A stretch of 64,000 nucleotides of DNA, taken from contig OX328106.1 of the NCBI GenBank assembly GCA_946811185.2, positions 49,674,311 through 49,738,310 on the forward strand, given 5' to 3'. The stretch is from Hippopus hippopus (Eukaryota > Mollusca > Bivalvia > Cardiida > Cardiidae). The notes below the pieces were generated by a model. It saw only the letters and a list, made by a program, of their open reading frames with translations, was not told the DNA's origin and did no database searches. Below, one piece after another: positions 20,435 through 30,227 of the stretch. The position numbers and the translations under genes are program-made. Positions within the stretch are counted from its first letter, which is position 1. Each line of letters opens with the position of its first letter.

Positions 20435-20543
20435 CCTGTAAGTTGTGTGATAGATGGCCAATGTTATGGTCCAGGTATTTTTAACCCTGCTGATGGATGC
20501 TATCTATGTGATCCCATCAGTAATGTGTGGCAATACAAGATAT
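20435..20543 (+). CDS. Membrane protein gene, cysteine-rich ectodomain exon
   Basis: An acceptor AACTGTCTTTTCAG precedes and a donor TATGTAAGT follows. The phase-0 start gives 36 codons plus one base. The peptide begins PVSCVIDGQCYGPGIFNPAD and ends in CYLCDPISNVWQYKI. The spacing C-x5-C...C-x2-C, with GxCY.PG and NP, is like the small cysteine-rich modules found in many molluscan extracellular proteins. The next exon supplies a further Cys soon after the splice. At least one upstream exon ending in phase 0 is required but was not found. Module name uncertain; that it is coding is well supported by the open frame, both splice sites and the phase match with the next exon. Confidence 0.75.
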
Positions 20544-21001
20544 GTAAGTTCCTCTTGACTCTCTCGATTCTCTCTTTACTTCTGTAGACAACTTTTTTAG
20601 TCTTGCAGTAATCCATTTTTGCACCTTTCCCTGAAATATTTTCACAAACTGTAAAATGCAGGGCTAAGAAATGTAAAATGTCTCATTTTTTAAGCCCCGG
20701 GCTAATATATTTAGTGACCAAACATTAGTTCAAAATGTCAGCATATTCAAAATGTTGAAAACATTGTGACAAAATTGTTTTGCAAAGGTCCTTAGTTGTC
20801 AAACAGATAATTCTGATTTTTTTTCTCTTCGTTTAAAAAAAAACAAAAAAACTGCAGGATCAACAAGAACCACTGCTACATTTTTTTCCAGAGGCACTTC
20901 CTCTTGATGTCAATATTTGGAATAATTGATTTTTTTTAAATTATCCATTATGCTTGTGATCCACATTTCATTGAAGATGTATTTGTTTTTCTACTTTAAA
21001 G

Positions 21002-21511
21002 CACCAACTTGTCCTGCCCCAACAACAACTACAGTGACAACAACCACAGCTGTGCCAACAACAACAACAGCTCCTCCCACATTCACAGCTCCGCCCACCA
21101 CCACAACAGTCCAACCAACAACAACCACAGCTCCACCCACATCAACAGCTCCTCTTACCACTACAACAGTCCAACCAACCACAACTATCCAACCAACCAC
21201 CCAGCCAACAAAACTATACAACCAACCACCACTACAGTAACTACAACAAGCACCACTGTCCTTGTAATCACCACAACCGTCCCAGTTACAACCACCACGA
21301 TTGAAGAGACCACATCAGTGAGTCAGACTACAACCGAACCTGTAACAACCACTCCCTCATCTGGAGTCACTGATGGGCTGGATAATGGTCAAACTGATGA
21401 TGATGATGATGACGATGATGACAATACAACTATGATTGTCATTATAGTGGCCTCTGTGCTGGGAGGACTACTGCTTATCACTGTCATAGTAATGGCATTC
21501 AAACTGAGGAA
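21002..21511 (+). CDS. Membrane protein gene, Thr/Pro-rich stalk and transmembrane exon
   Basis: The acceptor TTTCTACTTTAAAG gives phase 1 entry, as required by the preceding exon (peptide SPTCPAPTTTT). A long Thr/Pro stalk of TTTTAPPT-like repeats follows, a typical O-glycosylated mucin-like stem. Near 21200-21225 the reading frame has to shift: the entry frame meets a stop at 21238-21240, while the frame carrying the rest of the stalk, an Asp run (about nine residues, 21396-21422) and the helix TMIVIIVASVLGGLLLITVI starts being Thr-rich there. One missing base in the run CAAAACT would reconcile them. The exon ends at a donor AGGAA|GTAAGTC in phase 2. The helix followed by KLRK marks a type I membrane protein with a cytoplasmic C-terminus. 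Confidence 0.8.
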
Positions 21512-21670
21512 GTAAGTCTCTTGATATGTGGATATTTTAATGCTTTACTATATGATAAAATTTAAGACCTTTCCAAAGTGATAGCAATGGCATTTAAACT
21601 GAGAAAGTAAGTCTCTTGATATGTGGATAGTTTAAAACTTTACTATATGATAAAATTTTAGACCTTTCCA
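21490..21670 (+). repeat. Tandem duplication of an exon edge and its splice donor
   Basis: About 95 bases are repeated. GTAATGGCATTCAAACTGAG-GAAGTAAGTCTC at 21489 recurs as GCAATGGCATTTAAACTGAG-AAAGTAAGTCTC at about 21584. Both are followed by TTGATATGTGGATA and a family A-like CTTTACTATATGATAAAATT. The second copy carries an intact donor-like site. Translation past the first donor meets TAA at once, so the second donor cannot extend the frame. Confidence 0.85.
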
Positions 21671-21870
21671 AGTGAAAGCACCTGTTAATGACAAATTACA
21701 TCTGGCTCAGTTGATGGGTTTTGTCTTCAAAAGTGTGGAATACAATGTTGGAAAAGGAGAAAATGCTGGTGACCAGCATTTTCTCCTTTTCCCACATTGT
21801 TTTCATAAGCCATTTTCCTCAAGGTCGTTAAAACATAGGATTGTTTATTAAAGGATGCACCTATTATCAT
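21640..21870. mobile_element. Family A MITE in an intron
   Basis: It has CTTTACTATATGATAAAATT on the left, an excellent hairpin (GGAGAAAATGCTGGTGACCA) and an eroded right end (TTTATTAAAGGATG). Confidence 0.75.
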
Positions 21871-21901
21871 ACCAGCGTTAATAGACATTACCACCAAAGA
21901 T

Positions 21902-22111
21902 TTAACCCTTAGGCTGCTAAGCGCGACTCACTGACCTTTTGCAGACAGTGTGGATCAAGATCAGACTGCACAAAACTTGCAGTCTGATCTTGGATCTACA
22001 CTGATTAAGAAATACTTTTTCTCAAAAAAATAAGTTTGAAGTAGCATTATTCAGGTCTTTACCATCAGCTTGAAAGTTTCATTTAAGTTATTTAGCAGAA
22101 TACGGGTTTAA
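21902..22111. mobile_element. Family B MITE in an intron
   Basis: TTAACCCTTAGGCTGCTAAG on the left and GAATACGGGTTTAAA on the right. The hairpin AGATCAGACTGCACAAAACT faces TGCAGTCTGATCTTGGATC. It is one of the cleanest family B copies. Confidence 0.88.
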
Positions 22112-22385
22112 AAGAAAAAAAAAAAAAAAACCTGGAGAAATGCTGTGTTGAATGGGCTCTTATTTTTTGGTTATACTGAACAGCATTTGGAATAAGTTAA
22201 TTGCATGTAAAAATCTATCTTTCCTGTTTTCTACAATCTGGAAGTACTACAAAGGAGAAATAAATGAAAGAAAATAACATACCCTTTTTCAGTGAAATTT
22301 GTGTGAAAATGAGCACTTGCTTACAACAAAAAATATTGCCTTTTTTCCACAAAGTTTACATTAGGAGTTCTTTTGCAGGACCTGT

Positions 22386-22535
22386 ACTCTTTACAAAACG
22401 ACAAAATTTTAGACTAGTCCAAATTGAAAGCATTTTCAGACGACAAATATAATGTTACTCAAATGATGGTATTTGTTTTACAAAAGGTATAAAACATAGC
22501 TTGAAAAGGAGAAAATGCTGGTTACTATTTACTAG
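22386..22535. mobile_element. Family A MITE, 3' truncated
   Basis: CTCTTTACAAAACGACAAAA opens the copy. It ends within the hairpin after GGAGAAAATGCTGGTTACTA. Confidence 0.7.
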
Positions 22536-22599
22536 AGTTTTAATCCTAAGATCAGTCAGTATCATCAAATATCCTCACCTATGGAACTTATCATTACAG

Positions 22600-23098
22600 G
22601 TCTAACGAATATAGAAGAAAGTACAAAGAGACAAAACCAAAGCACATTGTGGATAGCAGCTCTAATGCTAACAGCTCAGAGCAGTTAGCAGGCCAACCTA
22701 ACCCATCTTATGTTAATGCTGAAGACCCACGTAGAAGCCCAAGGCGGGACTATGCTGGAAGAAGTGGCCCCTTCAACCCCCAGGATCTATCTGGAGAGTC
22801 ATCAAATCATCGGACTGAAGACGGCCAACCTATAGATGTTGCCATGTTCGAACAACAAGGTATCCCAAGGCCCCAGGTCTCTTATGGGGCTCAGGGGTCC
22901 CGCGAGCCTTACCCTGATTATGATTATGATGTCATCAAAAAAGGGTCTGATATAAGTAAACAGGCAAGGAGAGGAGATCCACTGTATGATAATGCACAGA
23001 GGAAGGCAAAAGCTGAGGCACCAAGGTCAGGTTACACCATGGAAGATTCTGCCCTTAGACCTGCTTATGAAGATGAGGACTCTAGTACTCGACTGTGA
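22600..23098 (+). CDS. Membrane protein gene, cytoplasmic tail exon with stop codon
   Basis: After the acceptor ACTTATCATTACAG, the first base completes the AA|G codon left by the transmembrane exon, so both phase and frame agree. About 165 residues follow to TGA at 23096-23098. The tail is hydrophilic and proline-, acid- and arginine-rich (for example NPSYVNAEDPRRSP, GGPFNPQ-like and YPDYDYDVIKKG). Several YxxP/YDNA-type tyrosine sites (SGYTMEDS, PLYDNAQ) suggest phosphorylation-dependent signalling or adaptor binding; that role is inference. No globular domain is recognised. Codon use is ordinary and the frame is uninterrupted. Confidence 0.85.
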
Positions 23099-23455
23099 AA
23101 TTCTGCAAAAATTTGGTGATGGAAAATATTTGACATGTAACTAACCCTCAGAGTGCCTATTACAAATCGAGTTGCAAACGTGTTAGATCTAAGATCAGGC
23201 TGTACAAACCATGCAGTCTGATCTTGGGTCTAAATTGTCTTCTTTTTTAAGATATTCAGAAATACATTTTCAACATCTCATGTATGAAAATCAGGGTCTC
23301 CTTACATTTTTTGTCATGCTCAATATATCTATATGGTTCAAATAGAAAATTAGTTTCTATCGTGGATATACATACATGCACTGGAATTGTGGTAAAACAT
23401 GTATTTAACTTTATTTTAGATTTGTGAAAAAGTAATTAAATCCAACTTATTTGTT
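23099..23455. other. 3' flank of the membrane protein gene with a family B relic
   Basis: A decayed family B element covers about 23140-23330: CTAACCCTCAGAGTGCCTAT, then AGATCAGGCTGTACAAACCA facing TGCAGTCTGATCTTGG. I found no canonical AATAAA close to the stop codon. Confidence 0.55.
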
Positions 23456-23630
23456 TAAACCTTTACCAATCGACAAAACTTTAGACTTGCCCAAATCAAA
23501 GGCTTGTGCAGATGACAAAATAACTGTGACTCCAAAATGGAGTTACCAGCATTTTCTCCTTTTCTCAATGTTTTCAAAGGGCTTCTTCCTCAGGGTCCTT
23601 AAAACTTGGAACTGTGTGATAAAGGGTTAA
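23455..23630. mobile_element. Family A MITE with half a hairpin
   Basis: It runs from TTTAAACCTTTACCAATCG to GATAAAGGGTTAA. The left hairpin arm is deleted between CTCCAAAATGG and AGTTACCAGCA. Confidence 0.75.
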
Positions 23631-23918
23631 ATAACTTTGTATCTCAAAATGTTAACCCCCTTAATATGTGTGAAGCTCACACTCATTTGCTACTGAGGAT
23701 AATGTGGATCCAGATTTCATTGAATGGAAAATGCTATCTTGATTTTCGATGTACCTGGCATTCTGTCTAAAGTTTATAAATGTTTATTGCAATTTTTGGC
23801 ACTTTTAGAATATGAAAAAAAAAAAAAAAAAAAAAGACAAGCCCTAACAGACCTTCATTAATATAGAATCATGTTTCAATGGGATTTTTACCTGTACTGT
23901 TTCATGGTTGGTATAAAT

Positions 23919-24151
23919 TTAACCCTTATCCAAACAGTCTCGTGTTTTAAAGATTCTGAAAAGAAGAAGCCTTTTGAATATTGTGGGAAAAGGTGAAAAT
24001 GCTGATAACCAGCGTTTCTCCTTTTTCCCCACATGCTTTCTGCCATTCAAATGCAGAAATTATCCTTTGAACTACATTTAATTTGTTGTCTGCATATACA
24101 TGTGTACTTCTTTGGCTGAGTCTAAAATTTTGTTGTTTGGTAAAGAGTTAA
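23919..24151. mobile_element. Family A MITE
   Basis: TTAACCCTTATCCAAACAGT and GGTAAAGAGTTAA, both with TTAA. The hairpin is slightly mismatched (GCTGATAACCAGCGTTTCTC). Confidence 0.85.
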
Positions 24152-24790
24152 TAGTAAAACGATGTGCTTCCAGAAATAGTTAGAGAGAATAAAGATTTTA
24201 TTGTTACCTCTTATGTTCTAGAGTATGTTATACTTGTATATTAGTTTATGCCTTAGAATTATATGCAAATGACTTTATTTTCTCTTTCTTTAGAAAAAAA
24301 AAGGTCTTACTTTGCCTCTTATGGATTAAGTACTCTTTATTCTGAAAAATGATCATTTTAATATTTGTCTTACAAACATATTTTAATCAACTTCTTTTTA
24401 AATATGTGATAATTTCAACGCTACAAACCACTGGCTATGCCTTACTATATTATTGTATCGGCGTTTATTTTCTGACATACCCTTCACAAAACAGCAATAC
24501 TTTTTTATTAACTGAAAATACCTGTCAATTTATTAAGAGTTTCAATGATATTGTTTCAGAAACCATAATACTCTGAGAAATACTCTAATACTCTATGCTG
24601 TTCCCTAGAACAGACCTGTATAAATTTTGGGTGTCAGCAGCAAGTGACTCGAAAACACTTATTTTTTTTTTATAATGATCAATAGCGTGCTGCTCATGAG
24701 CATTCTCACTTTTTCAGAAATGTTTTTTTCATCTTAAGCTATCAATCTTAAATTCATCAAGCTTCTGTGTTTTTATCTTGAGATCAATAC

Positions 24791-25016
24791 TTAACTCTTT
24801 ACCAGACTTACCACAAGTTTTAGACTTGCTTGAATTGGAAGCATTTGCAGAGGACAAATTAAATGTGGCTCAGTGATTGTGGGAAGACTTCGAAAAAGTA
24901 GAAAACTTGGTGTAAAAGAGAAATTCCTAGTGACCAGCATTTTCTCCTTTTCCCCAATTGTATTTGAAAATCATCTCGGGGTCATTAAAATTTGGCAATG
25001 TTTGTTAAAGGGTTAA
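24791..25016. mobile_element. Family A MITE
   Basis: TTAACTCTTTACCAGACTTA to GTTAAAGGGTTAA. The hairpin is eroded on the left arm (GTAAAAGAGAAATTCCTAGT). It is absent from the matching position in copy 1, so it is another insertion difference. Confidence 0.75.
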
Positions 25017-25304
25017 AATAAAAAAGAAAGCATGGGAGAGGTAATGTTAATCCTTCAAAAGCGATACTTGTACACAACAACAGTTTATAAGCCATCTAAT
25101 TCTTTTATGTTTATTCAATTAAAGATTATATCATGAGTATTATTTTTTCAAGTCTTTCTTTTTTTTGATCATGAAGGCAATGGGCCCCCCTTGGCATGTT
25201 TGTGGATAGTGTAGAGCAAGATCAGACAGAAAGCAGAGATATTGAATTATCTGACTGACTCGGAATATAGATGATCATTGTACAAGCCTGCTCTATTTGC
25301 TCTA

Positions 25305-25557
25305 GGGCCAGGCCGGGTAGCTCAGTGGTCAGAGTGCCCGACTCGTGATCTAGTTGTTGTGAGACACTTTCTTTGCAGTGATTTTTCACCTCTCGCCTCT
25401 AATGCATGTAAGAAAAGTAACTTCAGAGACTTGGAAAGAAAATCTTTTTCAGTACTGGTGTGAAAAAGCCAGGAGACACATGCGCAGGTGCAGTGACCAC
25501 CGTGATATGACCTAAGCTGTTAAAACGGCCTTAAACTCCAATACAATCAATCAATCT
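25305..25557 (+). mobile_element. tRNA-derived SINE
   Basis: The head GGCCGGGTAGCTCAGTGGTC carries a good A-box; the B-box is degenerate. The body ends with AGGTGCAGTGACCACCGTGA, TATGACCTAAGCTGTTAAAA and CGGCCTTAAACTCCAATAC followed by (AATC)n. It interrupts the paralogous sequence near 9836, where copy 1 has none. Confidence 0.72.
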
Positions 25558-25575
25558 ATTGGCTCCAGGGAGCTA

Positions 25576-25785
25576 TTAACCTTTCACAAAACAAACATGT
25601 ATTTTTATGACCCTGAGGAAATAGGCTTTTGAAAACATAAGTGAAAAGAAGAAAATGTTGATAATCAGCATATTCTCCTTTTCCCACATAGTATCCTACC
25701 TTATTGGTGATGGATTCCATCAGAAAGGCCACATTTTATTTGTTGTCTGCCAATGAAGTCTTTTTGTAGTCAGGAAAAGAGTTAA
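25576..25785. mobile_element. Family A MITE (paralog of 9854-10064)
   Basis: TTAACCTTTCACAAAACAAA to AAAAGAGTTAA, both with TTAA. The hairpin is weak (GAAGAAAATGTTGATAATCA). Confidence 0.8.
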
Positions 25786-25815
25786 TTATTCAAGAAGAAC
25801 AACAGACTTTTTTCT

Positions 25816-26047
25816 CAACTCTTTACCAAACGACAAAAAAGTTTGGATTTGTCCAAATCCTAAGCATTTGCAGGTGACAAACGAGATATGGCACAAATGG
25901 TGAGAATTGTATTTGAAAAAGTCGAAAACATTTTTGGGAAAAGGAGAAAATGCTGGTTTCCAGCATTTTCTCCTTTTCCCAAAAATGTTTTCAAAAGCTT
26001 TTTATGTCAGGATTGTTAAAATTAGGTACTTTGTGGTCAAGGTTTAA
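25816..26047. mobile_element. Family A MITE
   Basis: CTCTTTACCAAACGACAAAA on the left. The hairpin is perfect through TTTTTGGGAAAAGGAGAAAA and its complement; the right end GGTCAAGG is decayed. Confidence 0.8.
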
Positions 26048-26463
26048 AAAAAAAAGATATACACGGATTGATAGTACATTATCCAGATATTATGGAAATT
26101 ACTTCTCTGTTGGCTGCAAAACTAAACCAACTGTTGACTCTGAAGCAGATGACCTCATTTTTGAACTCTTCAAATTGAAAGTATGTGCAGAAGACGAAGG
26201 TGATGCAAATGTTTGTCTCTAAAAGGATAGAAAATATTGTCTAAAAAGGAGAATAGCTGGCATTTTTCTTTTTGCCTTTCTGTACAGATCATCCAATCTG
26301 GCTACTTTCCATCAATTTCTAGTGGAGGAAAAGGAGTGAATTTTTGCAACAACTCTCGTCAGTTCTTGGCCAATCACGAATTCAAACTCACAAGCAAATG
26401 ATTACGAGTCTGAATGCTAGCAGTGAGTAGGTGAAATGGAGAGAAAGACAATGAATTATCCCA

Positions 26464-26696
26464 GTATCAACAGTTTACCAGATAACAAATATTAAACTTG
26501 TCCATGTTAAAGGCATTTCCATACAACAAACCCAATGTGGCTCAAATTATGCACCTTGTCTGAAAAAAAGGCTGAAAAACTGATGGAAAAGGAGAAAATG
26601 CTTGTTACAAGTATTTTCTCCTTTTTCCCCACAATGTTTTCAGAAGCCTTCATCCTCAAGGTTGTTACAACTTGGGATTATTTAGTAAATGGTTAA
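26464..26696. mobile_element. Family A MITE; empty site for two family B insertions
   Basis: This uninterrupted paralog of 12290-12726 shows single TTAA words at 26507-26510 and 26693-26696, exactly where copy 1 carries family B elements. Confidence 0.88.
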
Positions 26697-26824
26697 GATG
26701 AGAAGTCTTGCAGGGGGATGAATACCACCCAAACTGGTTGTCTTGTCAATGTATCGAGAAAGACCAGAAAAGGGCCATAACTCTTGTCATAATGAACTAA
26801 TCAATAGTGAGTATGTTGCATTAT

Positions 26825-27740
26825 CTTCCGCTAAATGGCATTCAAATACACTTCTATCTGATTTGGGAATTCTGGGTACGGAACCGGACTACTATTCAAA
26901 ACAACACCCGTTACTTTGAATTTCAAAATAAACATTTACACAATAAAATGCTACCTTGTGCAGCTATGATCAGCTAGCATGTAACCTATAGACCAGCCGT
27001 TTAGTAAAACAGCCCATACATGTTTGGGTAATAGCTTCGGTATAAGCCCTACTTTTCCCCTTTATATGAGGTGGGTGATGTGTCATAGCAGACATGTTGA
27101 ATCTACGAAGAATATGACATGCGCAGACAATGAAATATGTCAGCCTGAAAACTTCAGCCAAGTTGTTGAAAACTGTAGGAGGGGACAAAAGCACCAAATA
27201 CCATCTTATGGACAGATGTTATCATTTATTATATACCTGAAAGTTTTCCGGAGAAAATACATGCCTCGCACGCGGATAAAAATATCACACAGGACAGAAA
27301 AAAATCTGTGTATCTACACCCGGTGAAATACAGTTCCAGTTATGGTATGATGACGTTACTCAGGAGCGGAATATGTATGTCTTCATTTGCAATTTGATTG
27401 GTCATAATTTTACGCTGTAGAATTTATGCGCCATTCAGAAAAACGAAGCTACAGGCTACTACACCATTATTTGGTTACCGTTTTCGAATAAAATGTCAAC
27501 AATTGCAATATTTTTTTCGTTGAAAGGTTTAGGTATATAATAAAAGGAATATTATGCCGTAGTAACTTTCCTGGCGCTTGTATTTGCTTCTCGGCACACA
27601 AGAAAATTTTGACATCTTGCTGGACCTTCGGCCTTGCGCAATATCAAATTTTCTCACGCGTCTCAAATCAAGGACATGCACCAAGAAAGTCACTACAGTC
27701 AGGGATCGTATAAGATCCCTGCTACAGTATAATATTCTGT
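26825..27740. other. Copy 2-specific sequence including a fold-back repeat
   Basis: From about 27440 there is a copy of the fold-back repeat seen at 31870-32116. It has GGAATATTATGCCGTAGTAA and CTTTCCTGGCGCTTGTATTT, with the inverted partner CACCAAGAAAGTCACTACAG near 27680. The 100-codon frame across 27024-27326 has no recognisable homology, and no splice context was judged convincing. Confidence 0.4.
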
Positions 27741-27964
27741 ATGTATTTCTTGGGCCTGTATTCATGAATCACTCGAAACATTTTTAGCCTTATTGATAAT
27801 TCAGAAGGCAACACAACTTCTGATTGGGTAAACAATTTGGTGTAGCCAGTCAGAAATTCGGTTCCTTTGAAGTTTAGGAAATTCCTCAGAATTACACCAA
27901 GAAACGACAATTGAATGATGGATACTGTCTCTGATTCCAGCATACCCTTCCAAAATTCCTCGGC

Positions 27965-28172
27965 TATAACAATACAGAAGAAGGCTTTTGAATACATAGT
28001 GGGAAAAGGAGGGAATGTTGGTAACCAGCATTTTCTCCTTTTCCTACTATGTTTTCTACTCTTTCACGGATAAATTCCTTTCTTTGAGTTGTATTTAAAG
28101 TTGTATTCAATTCATCATCTGCAAATGCTTTGAATTTTGGCAAGTCTAAGAGTTTTATCATTTTGTAAAGGG
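27965..28172. mobile_element. Family A MITE, left end missing
   Basis: It starts in the GAAGGCTTTTGAATACATAG arm, has the hairpin GGAGGGAATGTTGGTAACCA, and ends TTTTGTAAAGGGTGTG. It is followed by a G-rich run at 28172-28200. Confidence 0.75.
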
Positions 28173-29200
28173 TGTGTGGGGGGGGGAGGGGAGGGGGAAA
28201 GGCAGGGCTAATATACTAACGATAAAGTCACTTCTATCAGTGCAAAACAAATTATTGTAGGAATGTACCTAAACTATTTACCATGTAGATGATCAGTAAT
28301 TATTCGATTGGTCATTATTTTTGTAAAATTTCTAATAATGTTGTGTTGTTGTGACGGAATTACTTCACATGACTCTTTCTTAAATATTCAAACAGACCTA
28401 CATGAGATTCAAGCCTGGTTTTCTTGCAATATATAGTTCATTCCCAAATAACAATAAAAAATACAGAAAGATAAACATCCTTTAATTGGATAGTCCCCCT
28501 AAGTTTTCAAACATAGCATTCCTTCTATTTTCCCAAACGAAGTTGTTTTGCTTTCCGTTAATACAAGCTTTTCCACCTCTCAATGGTTTTCGCATTTGTA
28601 TACTTTTTTTACAAAACAAAATAATGATGATTATGATATAGAGAGCATCTTAGAATATGATGATCAGAAGCAATTTTATGTAGAAGTTTTTCGTCCAAAT
28701 TTTAATCTGTAAGGGATAAAATGGCGATTAACTTTTGATCAAGGTATAGACTGGTTACCTCCCTACACAAGAGGCGTCTACGTCAGCTATTTATAGAATA
28801 CTTGCGGAAAGATAACCCTTTTTCTTCCCTTCGTCGACACTTTAGCCGAATGGATTTTTGTTACACGAAACATCTACCTTATGAAACCTGTAAAATTTAA
28901 CATTTACTGTATTGTGTGTCGAAGCTGTTATGATCAGACTGTATGTGCTGTACGGTATGGTCCTGATCTACAAAACCCTTGAAACATGACGTATGGATCG
29001 TGACGTACATTGACTATAGTAGTTATCATGGTGGTGCCTGGTGCTCTAAGGGTTGAAACTGCTCGAAAATGACGGAAATAGATGAAGATCAGACAGCACA
29101 TAGCCCGTGTAATATTTTTTAATATTCTATAAGATATTTCGTAAACATAAAACATAAAAAAATCTTGTTTGTTTTCGTTATTCAGTGTATCTATTTCGTT
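28173..29200. other. Interval without recognised gene
   Basis: It is AT-rich and absent from copy 1. A degenerate hairpin core (TATGATCAGACTGTATGTGC, then GGTCCTGATCTAC) lies near 28928-28970. No exon signal was convincing. Confidence 0.4.
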
Positions 29201-29588
29201 ATGAATCCTACACTTTACCACTGTGCCACGCAGGACCCCTTCCTTAGAACAAAAGCAAATAACATCTTGGTTGATAGTTTATCAAGGTTGTGTCGAGCTT
29301 GTCTGATATATTTTAATTCTTTCAACACTATAGACAACATAAGAAGCGTATGTGAACAGTGGCAATCAAGATCAGATAGCACAGAATATGCAGTCTGATC
29401 AACAATGGCCTCTACTTTATTCTAAATTATGAGTAAAAAGCCTCTTTGTCTTGCAGGTGACTTTTATTTGTAAGTATCAAAAGTCTGATTTATTTGTTTG
29501 GTAGTGGAATATCCTAGAAATCAAAGCACTGTAATCACTGGCATATTTACTGTGTCAAAAGTTTCAGCAATTTTGGCAGAAAAATCAC

Positions 29589-29817
29589 TTAACCCTTTAC
29601 CAAACAATCCCTGATTTTTACGACCCTGAGATAGAAGCCTTTTGAAAACATTGTGGGAAAAGGAGAAAATGCTGGTAACCAGCATTTTCTCCTTTTCCCA
29701 CAATGTTTTCTTCCCTGCTGGAAACAAATTTCAATTTTTGAGTTACGTTTATTTTGTCGTCTGCAAGTGCTTTCAATTTGGACCTGTCTAAAATTTTGTT
29801 GTTTGGTAAAGGGTTAA
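29589..29817. mobile_element. Family A MITE, best-preserved copy
   Basis: The terminal repeats are identical over 19 bases including TTAA (TTAACCCTTTACCAAACAA on each strand). The central palindrome is perfect over 67 bases (33 + 1 + 33) at 29644-29710. It sits to the left of unit X, whereas in copy 1 the same element sits to its right. Confidence 0.93.
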
Positions 29818-29952
29818 CCCTTCACCAACAAAACCCCTAATTGGAGGATGATTTTGAAAACCGTGTGTATAAAAGGCAAATGCTAGAAAACATTTTTTGT
29901 CATTTTCCAACAATGTTTTCTTCAAGTTAAAGGACAAATCCCCCATTGTTAA
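29814..29952. mobile_element. Unit X (paralog of 13870-14009)
   Basis: It runs from TTAACCCTTCACCAACAAAA to CCCCATTGTTAA and shares its left TTAA with the family A element. The flank after the right TTAA (ATACCAAAAATTTATCACG) matches the flank after 14233. Confidence 0.88.
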
Positions 29953-30227
29953 ATACCAAAAATTTATCACGTACCAAGATTTTTAATATGCAAAATTCTT
30001 ATGTAATGATAAATCTTTTTGTGAATACCGTTGGAAATCACAACTTGTGGTAAAATCTTTTTGTATAAAAAGAGTAAGAGAACTACAGTTAAAAAATTTA
30101 AAATTTTATTACAGAATATATTTCTCAGAATTTTTTTTATTTGTAACAATCAGACTTTGTACATAAAGGATTTAATCAGATGAAGACAACTTTTAAATGT
30201 GTTAGGCATTGAAACAAATTAATATCA

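Noticed and set aside
21009..21200. Asn/Ser/His-rich frame in the first part of the stalk exon
   Set aside because: It is open, but the alternative frame (PTCPAPTTTT...) follows from the upstream exon phase, gives a mucin-like stalk and adds the expected Cys.
28172..28200. G-rich run as a quadruplex regulatory element
   Set aside because: A low-complexity tract at the end of a MITE with no gene nearby; nothing beyond composition supports a function.
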